Shown in pieces: positions 57,445-64,000 of a stretch of 64,000 nucleotides of DNA. This DNA comes from Companilactobacillus metriopterae (lineage in GTDB: Bacteria > Bacillota > Bacilli > Lactobacillales > Lactobacillaceae). The position numbers and the translations under genes are program-made. Location: assembly GCF_004117915.1 (NCBI RefSeq), contig NZ_RSTD01000001.1, positions 868,001-932,000 on the forward strand, read 5' to 3'. Under the pieces are notes generated by a model that worked only from the letters and a program-made list of their open reading frames with translations, had not been told where the DNA came from and did not search any database. The number at the start of each line of letters is the position of its first letter. Position 1 is the stretch's first letter.

Positions 57445-57720
57445 CTACTTATCAAATCTATCGACTATACCAACAATTGCAGAATCAGCGGCTTCATTTC
57501 TATTTTGACCGTTAGACGAATCAGAAATTCTTGCTGCTGCTCCTCTAACCATAAGAACTGTCTCGCCAATACCTGCTCCAACAGTATCTACTGATACCTC
57601 TTCACTACGAATATTGTTTCTAGAACTATCTATGGGTTGGACAATCATTAATTTTTTACCAACTAGAGATTTTGCTTTTTGCGTTGATACTACACTTCCT
57701 ACTACTACACCCATGTACAT
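57445..57720 (-). CDS. pduN: Pentameric shell vertex protein PduN
   Basis: A 91-residue EutN/CcmL-fold protein that caps the vertices of the shell. It begins MYMGVVVGSVVSTQKAKSLV and contains KKLMIVQPID and VDTVGAGIGETVLMVRGAAA. The ATG at 57720 is preferred over 57738, because AGGG lies ten bases before it and it falls two bases past the pduM stop. Confidence 0.93.
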   Translation of the reverse strand: MYMGVVVGSVVSTQKAKSLVGKKLMIVQPIDSSRNNIRSEEVSVDTVGAGIGETVLMVRGAAARISDSSNGQNRNEAADSAIVGIVDRFDK

Positions 57721-57721
57721 A

Positions 57722-58207
57722 TCATTCAGGCCCTTCAATTAATATTATTTTTCGTTTTTTTATTTCTTCCAGTGCTAGATTCGTTAACTTTTGCTTAGTC
57801 GTTACATACAGATAAGAATCACTATTCAAATTCATAACACTAGAAAGAGTAATGTTACGACGATTTAAAGTATTAATTGCTTTCTTTTCTTTACCAAAAA
57901 ATTTGCCTGGAAATAAATTAATTAAATTCCAAGGAATCAATTCAATATTTGAAAATCCCAAATAAATACTAAAATTTATATCATAATTTACTCCTCTTTG
58001 AATCCAATTGATCCAATCATCATCAAAGTTCCAATCCTTAAGAGAATATATAAAAGATAGATCCACTTCATGGATTTCAATATTTTGATAAGTAAGAAAT
58101 TCATTTTCATCTGGACAATCGTCAGAAAATTTGACCTTAAGCGTTTTTTGAGAGCGCTCATCTAACAAGTTCATAATCATTTCGACCATTGATTCATGAC
58201 TATTCAT
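57722..58207 (-). CDS. pduM: Microcompartment protein PduM
   Basis: A 161-residue protein at the pduM position between pduL and pduN. PduM is needed for proper microcompartment assembly in Salmonella, although its biochemical role is unknown. The call rests mainly on position, length and lactobacillar pdu order. The N-terminal helix (ESMVEMIMNLLDER) is amphipathic. Overall, the protein is more divergent than its neighbours. GGTGG lies nine bases before the ATG. Confidence 0.8.
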   Translation of the reverse strand: MNSHESMVEMIMNLLDERSQKTLKVKFSDDCPDENEFLTYQNIEIHEVDLSFIYSLKDWNFDDDWINWIQRGVNYDINFSIYLGFSNIELIPWNLINLFPGKFFGKEKKAINTLNRRNITLSSVMNLNSDSYLYVTTKQKLTNLALEEIKKRKIILIEGPE

Positions 58208-58230
58208 CTCGTTTGGCCACCTTTCCTAAA

Positions 58231-58872
58231 CTATTGTTCGTTGACAATGTATGCTTTAGTTCCGTCTGTAACTCCTGCTGCACTGGCTTCATCTGTATCA
58301 ATGTGCATTTCCAGAACAAAATCTTTTCTTGGACGTGCAATGACATCTTCGTAGATAGTTGTTCTGTCATCAGATGTAATTTTTACACTCACAGAATCTC
58401 CATATTTAACACCAAATCTTGCAGCATCATCTAAATTCATATGAATATGACGTTTTGCAGCAATTACACCTTGAATTTCAATTTCAGCATAATCAGATTT
58501 CACTTTTAGTGAAGGTGTATTGTCCAAAACTCCAGATAATCTAATTGGAATTTGAATACCTAAATCAAATGATTCACTTCTTGAAATTTCAATTTGAGAA
58601 TGTGATCTTGTTGGTCCAAGTATACGTACGTTAGGAATTTCATTCCCATTTGGACCTACAATTGTAATCATTTGCTCTGAAGCAAAATCAGAAGGTTGTT
58701 TCAATTGCTTGAATACTTTCATTTCTTGATTTGGGAATAATTTTGCAAAGTCCTCATCAGTTAAATGAATATGGTGGTTAGAAACTCCAATTGGAATTCC
58801 GCCATCATCATTTTTAGTTAATTCTTCTTCAATAATTCTACGAATCATTGAACGTAATTGATCGTCGTTCAT
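58231..58872 (-). CDS. pduL: Phosphate propanoyltransferase PduL
   Basis: Converts propionyl-CoA and phosphate to propionyl phosphate and CoA inside the compartment. It has 213 residues with two PduL domains. Metal-binding histidines occur in VSNHHIHLTDE (His33, 34, 36) and AKRHIHMN (His142, 144). The N-terminal helix (QLRSMIRRIIEEELTK) resembles a targeting peptide. GGAGG precedes the ATG. Confidence 0.95.
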   Translation of the reverse strand: MNDDQLRSMIRRIIEEELTKNDDGGIPIGVSNHHIHLTDEDFAKLFPNQEMKVFKQLKQPSDFASEQMITIVGPNGNEIPNVRILGPTRSHSQIEISRSESFDLGIQIPIRLSGVLDNTPSLKVKSDYAEIEIQGVIAAKRHIHMNLDDAARFGVKYGDSVSVKITSDDRTTIYEDVIARPRKDFVLEMHIDTDEASAAGVTDGTKAYIVNEQ

Positions 58873-58893
58873 AACTGATTATCCTCCACAGAA

Positions 58894-59172
58894 TTATTTG
58901 TTGTTATTTGGTAGTAATTTTTCAACATCTGCGTGTGGACGAGGAATTACGTAACTTGATACAACTTCTCCAACTTCTTCAGCTGATGCAGCACCTGCGT
59001 CTACAGCTGCTTTAACAGCTCCAACATCTCCACGAACAATAACTGTTACTAGTCCTGAACCAATTTTTTCGTATCCTTCTAATTCAACATTTGCTGCCTT
59101 TACCATTGCATCTGCTGCTTCAATTGCTCCAACTAAACCTTTTGTTTCGATCATTCCTAATGCGTTATTCAT
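58894..59172 (-). CDS. pduJ: Hexameric BMC shell protein PduJ
   Basis: A 92-residue single-BMC-domain shell protein. [40 protein letters not shown] and [14 protein letters not shown] are the PduA/PduJ signatures. PduJ is one of the main facet proteins. TTGGAGGATTTTTATT precedes the ATG, among the strongest ribosome binding sites in the locus, consistent with high expression. Confidence 0.96.
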   Translation of the reverse strand: MNNALGMIETKGLVGAIEAADAMVKAANVELEGYEKIGSGLVTVIVRGDVGAVKAAVDAGAASAEEVGEVVSSYVIPRPHADVEKLLPNNNK

Positions 59173-59190
59173 AATAAAAATCCTCCAAGA

Positions 59191-59529
59191 TTATTTTGTT
59201 TTATTTGTATTTTTTTGATTATTATTTTGTGCTTTTGGTTCTACTTTTTTTGCTGTTTCTTTAACACCAAACTTCTTTGGATCAAATGCAGGACGTGCAA
59301 TAACTTTAAAGCTAACAAGTTTATCAGTTTGTTCTGCTAAATCTTGTCCAGCGGCAATTGCTGCATTAACTGCACCTACATCACCAGATATATAAATAGT
59401 CATCCAACCATTTCCTTTAGCTCGTTCAATCTTATCAATTGAAATATCGGCTGTTTTAACCATTGTATCGGCAATATATATTGAAGTTGAATAACCTTCT
59501 ACTTCAACTAAACCTAGTGAATCATTCAT
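59191..59529 (-). CDS. pduK: BMC shell protein PduK-like with Lys/Asn-rich tail
   Basis: A 112-residue BMC-domain protein with MNDSLGLVEVEGYSTSIYIA, TIYISGDVGAVNAAIAAGQ and FKVIARPAFDPKKFG, then a 25-residue tail rich in Lys, Asn and Gln. Enteric PduK has a cysteine-bearing extension that may bind an iron-sulfur cluster; this tail has no cysteine. The call as PduK is from position before pduJ and after pduH. Confidence 0.85.
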   Translation of the reverse strand: MNDSLGLVEVEGYSTSIYIADTMVKTADISIDKIERAKGNGWMTIYISGDVGAVNAAIAAGQDLAEQTDKLVSFKVIARPAFDPKKFGVKETAKKVEPKAQNNNQKNTNKTK

Positions 59530-59532
59530 CTT

Positions 59533-59895
59533 TTAATCACCTTCTTTAATTTCTTTAAATGGAATTCCTTTTACCAACCTAGCAGCATTTGTACCTAAAT
59601 GATTTAGATTTTCAAGATCTGTAGTTCTCACTCGGAACAATGGTTCATCTTCTGGCAAACTCTTTTGATGTAAATAAGCAAAAGAATCATCAAAAGCTAT
59701 ACCCACTCCTAATTGAGAGGACAACGATGCTTGATATGCTTTTTTAATTGTTTCCATTGAGGATAAGTTTTCTATCTTCTCATCATCAACAAATGTAAAA
59801 GGGATTTCTTCTTCTTCAATACCGTAATAAATTTGTTTAATATTTTCGTTATCAATACCAGATGCTATATAGATACTAGGTTTTTTAACTTCCAT
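59533..59895 (-). CDS. pduH: Diol/glycerol dehydratase reactivase small subunit
   Basis: A 120-residue small reactivase subunit, with KPSIYIASGIDNENIKQIYYG near the N-terminus, AYQASLSSQLGVGIAFDDS and LGTNAARLVKGIPFKEI. With PduG it removes damaged cobalamin from the dehydratase using ATP. It overlaps the pduG end by 11 bases. Confidence 0.93.
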   Translation of the reverse strand: MEVKKPSIYIASGIDNENIKQIYYGIEEEEIPFTFVDDEKIENLSSMETIKKAYQASLSSQLGVGIAFDDSFAYLHQKSLPEDEPLFRVRTTDLENLNHLGTNAARLVKGIPFKEIKEGD

Positions 59896-61726
59896 AACTT
59901 AACCTCTTATCTTCAGCATATGAAAGGATCAATCCAGTAGCAACCGCGTTTCTAGGACCTTCTATTGCTCGAATATTTCCTCGTCCAGCTACCAAATTAT
60001 AATGTGAAAGTTCATCTGTAACCAGCTGTGGTATTTCGAAATCTAAAGCAGATCCTCCCACAATTACAACAAATGGAATATCACGAATATTTCCAGTAGG
60101 ACTAACATGTTTTAAAGATCTAATAGCATTTTGAACAAAAACACGTTTTTTAGCAGTTTGCCTAACTGACTTAATCTTCTCAATACTTAAATCACCCGGA
60201 ACAGGTGAAAATCCATCTGGTTTAACTACTACAATATTGGCAAATAAATTACCCGGTAAAGCTTTGTCAAAGAACTGAACACTACCATCTTCATGACGGA
60301 TAAAGAACAAGCTCTCCACTTTTGCAAGTGGATATTTTTTTATATCTTCTGCTAAATATAGGTCATCTAAGCCAAGCTCCGAATTAATGATCATTGAGAC
60401 CATATCTCCAGCACCGGCTAAATGAATGGCTACAGACTCACCTTCTTTATTGATGATAGAAGCGTCAGTTGAACCTGCACCTAAATCCAATATTGCCATT
60501 GGAGCAGAAGTACCTGGTGTTGTCAGAGCACCCAATATTGCTGACTGCGCTTCAGCACCACCTATTTCAACTTTTACATTGAATTTCTTTTCAATTTCAT
60601 CTGCAATAATTGACATTTGCAATCTATCAGATTTAACCATAGAAGCAATACCAACTGCCTGCTCCATTGAAAATTCACCGGCTAGTCCACCTTTAACGTC
60701 AATCGGAACGGATGTATTAACCGCCAAAAGATCCTGAATGAATATCTCACTCATTTCCTTATCAGTTAAATTTGCCATCGTTTCTCTAACACGTTCTAGC
60801 ATTCCACCAATGTTAGTACCTGATTCTCCAGTAACATTATCAATTTGCTTAAAAGAAGAAATTGCTTCCATGATTTTATCGGCACCTGCTGACAAATCAA
60901 CCTTTTTAGGCATTGGAGTTCCTTGAATTTCAATTGAACCCGCTGGAATAACTCTTTCTTTAACATCACCTTTAGGGGTTTTAATTACAACAGCTGATCT
61001 ATTTCCAATCAATGCTCTAGAAACCGGAACAATATTCTTAGTTTCCTCTGAATCTAAATCAAACACTGTTGCTATACCGTAAGGATTAGATAATTGTGAT
61101 ATTACCTGACCTTTTTCTGCGACTTCCACTGCTGCTAACATTCCTATCGGAATTTTTTCAATAAAAGCAACCTCATCAACTATAGGAATACGATTCTTTA
61201 TACGATTATCAACTAAGACACCGTCATCAGATTGAAGTATTGCAGCAGAAATCTTAAAACCATTGTCAACATAAGTGTTGATTAGCTTTGCCGCATCATC
61301 AAAATCAATATCTTTATTGATAATTACAATATATTGTCGATCTCGATCCTGTTGATTATAAAGATCACGAATATCGACTGTATATCCAATTCCTACACCG
61401 ACACCACCTGGTGTCTTAGGATTATGACCAATCATTGTAGACTCAGTAATGATAGTCTCAGTAATGGTTTCCATGGCAACATCTCCAATAACCGGAGTTG
61501 CTTCATTTATCCTAATAAGATCGACTTTATCAATTGTGATATTGCTTTTTTCCAACAAACCGTTAATTGAATTCTCAATACCTAGCATATTTTGCTTTGT
61601 ACCCTTAATTCCGGTTGTATCAGCAATATTAGAATTTATAAAATTAATAGAACCATTATCTTCGACATCAGCTAAAACTACTTCTGTAGAAGAATTACCA
61701 ATATCAACGCCAATTACTTTTTCCAA
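59885..61726 (-). CDS. pduG: Diol/glycerol dehydratase reactivase large subunit
   Basis: A 613-residue actin-fold ATPase chaperone that swaps inactive cobalamin out of the dehydratase. The N-terminal phosphate-binding GVDIGNSSTEVVLADV and the MAILDLGAGSTDASII loop are seen, plus DAAKLINTYVDNGFKI. The start is TTG at 61726, with AAAGGGG lying within the last codons of pduE. It lies after pduE in the usual order. Confidence 0.95.
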   Translation of the reverse strand: MEKVIGVDIGNSSTEVVLADVEDNGSINFINSNIADTTGIKGTKQNMLGIENSINGLLEKSNITIDKVDLIRINEATPVIGDVAMETITETIITESTMIGHNPKTPGGVGVGIGYTVDIRDLYNQQDRDRQYIVIINKDIDFDDAAKLINTYVDNGFKISAAILQSDDGVLVDNRIKNRIPIVDEVAFIEKIPIGMLAAVEVAEKGQVISQLSNPYGIATVFDLDSEETKNIVPVSRALIGNRSAVVIKTPKGDVKERVIPAGSIEIQGTPMPKKVDLSAGADKIMEAISSFKQIDNVTGESGTNIGGMLERVRETMANLTDKEMSEIFIQDLLAVNTSVPIDVKGGLAGEFSMEQAVGIASMVKSDRLQMSIIADEIEKKFNVKVEIGGAEAQSAILGALTTPGTSAPMAILDLGAGSTDASIINKEGESVAIHLAGAGDMVSMIINSELGLDDLYLAEDIKKYPLAKVESLFFIRHEDGSVQFFDKALPGNLFANIVVVKPDGFSPVPGDLSIEKIKSVRQTAKKRVFVQNAIRSLKHVSPTGNIRDIPFVVIVGGSALDFEIPQLVTDELSHYNLVAGRGNIRAIEGPRNAVATGLILSYAEDKRLSYGS

Positions 61727-61729
61727 AAA

Positions 61730-62254
61730 CTAATTGTCCCCTTTAAGTTTCTTTCTGATTTCATATTCAGAAGCAGCTTCTCGGACAAAGTTTGCAGTAA
61801 TAACGGCGTTATATTTATTTTGTAACTCATCGGCAATATCTAATAATTCTTGTTTAGAAGATCTATATGGTCTTAATGAACCATACATTTCAAGCAATCT
61901 TTCATCAGGAATGCTTGTTAATTCAGCAGCTCTATCCATATTACTTTTAATGGCTTCACGACCAGAATTCTTAGCAATTTCTCCTTGAGCTTTCAATGTA
62001 TCTGAAGAAATACGTAAATCTTCTGGTTTAACCTGACCATTAATAGCAGCTTCTAGAGTTATTTCACTAACATTTTTTCCTGTAGGTGCATTGACCATTT
62101 CTGGATGTTTTTGAAATAGCGGATAATCATCTCTAGTCATCTCACGGTTAAGTGCTTGTGTTGCTTGTTTAACTGGTTCAGGCTTTGGTTCACTTGAACT
62201 AGCATCTTGAACGTTATTAACGATTTTACTAATTAAGTCGTCAATTTCTGTCAT
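61730..62254 (-). CDS. pduE: Propanediol/glycerol dehydratase small subunit
   Basis: A 174-residue gamma subunit of the adenosylcobalamin-dependent dehydratase. It has DYPLFQKHPEMVNAPTGK, EITLEAAINGQVKPEDLRIS and TSIPDERLLEMYGSLRPYRS. The N-terminal end (EIDDLISKIVNNVQDA) has the spacing of an amphipathic helix, like the targeting peptides of PduD and PduP. Confidence 0.95.
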   Translation of the reverse strand: MTEIDDLISKIVNNVQDASSSEPKPEPVKQATQALNREMTRDDYPLFQKHPEMVNAPTGKNVSEITLEAAINGQVKPEDLRISSDTLKAQGEIAKNSGREAIKSNMDRAAELTSIPDERLLEMYGSLRPYRSSKQELLDIADELQNKYNAVITANFVREAASEYEIRKKLKGDN

Positions 62255-62278
62255 ACCAATTACCGACCTTTCATTTCA

Positions 62279-63013
62279 TTAATCAAAATTGATTTCTATT
62301 TCATCAGGACCTTTTCCCGGTACAACATACTTAGTTTCTTTAATATGCATCAAAGCTGATTTAGCTTGATATTGAACACGAGACATTTGGTCATTAACTG
62401 TAGGAACAGGTGATGGTGATTCACCTTTTGCATAACTTGCTGCATTCTTTCCAATAGCACGGTAAGTATCCAGATCAATAACAGGAGCTTGTGGAAATAG
62501 TTCCAGGTTAGACAATGGTTCTAGATCTTTTTGATGAATAATTGTCGTTCCCTTAGATTGAATTGATATGGCTACTCCAGATCCGGAGTATTCATCACCT
62601 TCCGCACCTGCAAATGAAACATCTGCAGTACGATATACTTTAATCACACGTGCTTTCAATCCCTGTTCTTCAATACCAGCAATAGTTTGTCTCAAAATTT
62701 CTTTATGAGGAACACCTTTTAAATTTTCAGTCATATGTTCTGCAAATCCTGGTAAAACGGCAATCACAACTTCATCAGAAGAGGTTCCTTTTTTAGCAGG
62801 TCCAACATGTTTAAACCAATCTAATTTTAAAGGTGCATCCATTCCTGGCGCAGTCGTATTAGATTCTGGTTGAACTTCTTTAGGTTTATCAGCGACCGCT
62901 GGTGAATCAGTATTAGAAGTGCCAAAATCAACGACTTTTTCATTACTTCGTTGTTCATCAATTACTTGACGAATTATTTTTCTCAATAAATCTTCATTAA
63001 CTTCATTTGCCAT
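62279..63013 (-). CDS. pduD: Propanediol/glycerol dehydratase medium subunit
   Basis: A 244-residue beta subunit. After an N-terminal helix ([16 protein letters not shown], known in PduD to target the enzyme to the compartment), a Ser/Pro-rich linker leads into [20 protein letters not shown] and [12 protein letters not shown]-type sequence, and [21 protein letters not shown] lies before the ATG. Confidence 0.95.
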   Translation of the reverse strand: MANEVNEDLLRKIIRQVIDEQRSNEKVVDFGTSNTDSPAVADKPKEVQPESNTTAPGMDAPLKLDWFKHVGPAKKGTSSDEVVIAVLPGFAEHMTENLKGVPHKEILRQTIAGIEEQGLKARVIKVYRTADVSFAGAEGDEYSGSGVAISIQSKGTTIIHQKDLEPLSNLELFPQAPVIDLDTYRAIGKNAASYAKGESPSPVPTVNDQMSRVQYQAKSALMHIKETKYVVPGKGPDEIEINFD

Positions 63014-63037
63014 TTTTACACCTCCTACACCAATTTT

Positions 63038-64000
63038 TTAAACATCAGATGGATTGATTGCCATTGGAACATTTTTAATCTTTTCCCATAACTCATCTTC
63101 CATGTGATATCCAGTTCCTGGTCCGTTATAATCGTTTGAATTATTTACAGCAGATATAACATTCCAATCTTTGTCAAAAATTGCTGAAGTTTGTAAAAAG
63201 TCACCAGCTATTCTTTGTTGTAGAAGTTTCAATACTGCATCAGCAACATCTTCAAATCCACCTTCATAAAGTGATTTGATAATATCAACACCAGTAATGC
63301 CTCGATCCATGATATCTTGAGCTGATTTCATATCTTCAACCATATTTCTATCTGGCATATCTTTAGATGTGAATGCATATGTAGCTGCTTCTACTTCTTC
63401 ATCAGTAATTTCAGGAAGATTTAATCCCTTAAATACTGATTGAAGAGCTCTAGCTGCTTTATTTCTCACTCTGATGATGTCTTCTTCTTTAACTGGAACA
63501 ATACCACCATTAATCTTCAAGTCACGTTGCATTGCGTAATAATCATCGTAATCCATCGCATCTGTGTTAGATCCGGCAAAAGTATTGTCATAGTTAGGGA
63601 CTGAAGAATATCCTGATGAGATATAATCTGTACCTGCCAAAAATTGACCAATAAGACGTTCTGTTCTTCTGATATCAGAGTGTGAGAATGCTTGATCATT
63701 ACCAGATGCACATTCAATATCTAACATCATGCACAATAGATTTTCTCCAAGAACTTCTCTGATTCCTGATGGAACTGCACCGGGGATTCCGATACAACTA
63801 ACGGCACCATTTTGTAATCCTTGAACACCACAACCCTTTGTAATAAAGATACAACGTGATTCAAGATACAACATTGACTTACCTTCAGCGTATCCCATCA
63901 TAACTTCTGAACCTGATCCAGAAGTAAAACGCATTTTTAATCCACGAGATGCGTAACATGATGCTAGAAATCCTTTAGACCAAGGAGTATCGTCACCATC
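63038..64000 (-). CDS. pduC: Propanediol/glycerol dehydratase large subunit (5' end outside window)
   Basis: The last 320 residues of the alpha subunit, which holds the substrate and the adenosylcobalamin base-on site. The frame is open to the window edge, with DTPWSKGFLASCYASRGL at the start of the visible part, then FTSGSGSEVMMGYAEGKSML, GIPGAVPSGIREVLGENLL, QAFSHSDIRRTERLIGQF and DNTFAGSNTDAMDYDDYY. It resembles the lactobacillar glycerol/diol dehydratase, but substrate preference is not readable from this sequence. The family is about 555 residues, so over 230 lie outside the window. Confidence 0.96.
   Translation of the reverse strand, partial: DGDDTPWSKGFLASCYASRGLKMRFTSGSGSEVMMGYAEGKSMLYLESRCIFITKGCGVQGLQNGAVSCIGIPGAVPSGIREVLGENLLCMMLDIECASGNDQAFSHSDIRRTERLIGQFLAGTDYISSGYSSVPNYDNTFAGSNTDAMDYDDYYAMQRDLKINGGIVPVKEEDIIRVRNKAARALQSVFKGLNLPEITDEEVEAATYAFTSKDMPDRNMVEDMKSAQDIMDRGITGVDIIKSLYEGGFEDVADAVLKLLQQRIAGDFLQTSAIFDKDWNVISAVNNSNDYNGPGTGYHMEDELWEKIKNVPMAINPSDV

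Noticed and set aside
63038-64000. pduC as a truncated gene starting at an internal Met near 63,934
   Set aside because: The frame stays open with conserved PduC sequence to the window edge, so the true start is outside.
1-64000. tRNA genes, rRNA genes, CRISPR arrays, insertion sequences and prophage genes
   Set aside because: None was seen on either strand; repeats found were terminators and T-box stems only.

Overview
The window is a 64 kb piece of a low-GC Gram-positive chromosome. The gene order, the tRNA-sensing T-box leaders, the ribosomal L20 leader, the ECF-type vitamin transporter and the very AT-rich codon use all point to the Lactobacillaceae. A Companilactobacillus-like or related AT-rich lactobacillus is my guess, but the species cannot be fixed from sequence reading alone. 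Nearly everything is on the minus strand. No tRNA or rRNA genes, insertion sequences, phage genes or CRISPR arrays were seen.

Region 1 (1-47,150) is conserved housekeeping chromosome. From left to right it holds: glucokinase, yqgQ, rhomboid protease and 5-FCL; rpmG; a class B penicillin-binding protein; greA and mltG; pheS-pheT behind a Phe T-box; an rRNA methyltransferase divergent from acyP-yidC; a two-component system; gnd; the yqeG-yqeH-yhbY-nadD-yqeK-rsfS-yqeM-tmcAL-yceD operon; infC-rpmI-rplT behind an L20 leader; thrS behind a Thr T-box; the replication cluster dnaB-dnaI with nrdR, coaE, mutM and polA; murC, ytpR and ytpP; trmB; ecsA-ecsB divergent from hit-yhaH-prsA; yhaM-yhaN-yhaO with yheA; and a class A penicillin-binding protein. 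These serve translation, replication initiation, cell wall synthesis, protein export and folding, and cofactor supply.

Region 2 (47,253-64,000) is one long minus-strand locus for cobalamin-dependent 1,2-propanediol/glycerol use in a bacterial microcompartment (pdu). Reading in the direction of transcription it runs pduC (cut by the window edge), D, E, G, H, K, J, L, M, N, O, a HbpS/PduO-C-like gene, P, Q, acetate kinase (pduW role) and U. It then passes a terminator-like hairpin into an ECF transporter (T, fused A-A, S), pduV, an inositol-monophosphatase-family gene and a second PduO-type adenosyltransferase. Dehydratase CDE makes the aldehyde and GH reactivates the enzyme. P/L/AckA oxidise the aldehyde to acid with ATP gain, and Q reduces it to alcohol. 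K, J, N and U are shell parts. The ECF transporter probably imports a corrinoid, which the two adenosyltransferases convert to the coenzyme. pduA, pduB and the regulator would lie beyond position 64,000.

The least explained parts are the inositol-monophosphatase-family gene inside the pdu tail, the attenuator-like hairpin before the transporter genes, a 38-codon gene with its own terminator between coaE and mutM, and an anchored PepSY-like small protein at 35,296. Several start sites were moved on the basis of Shine-Dalgarno position. infC appears to start at ATA, and eight genes start at TTG.
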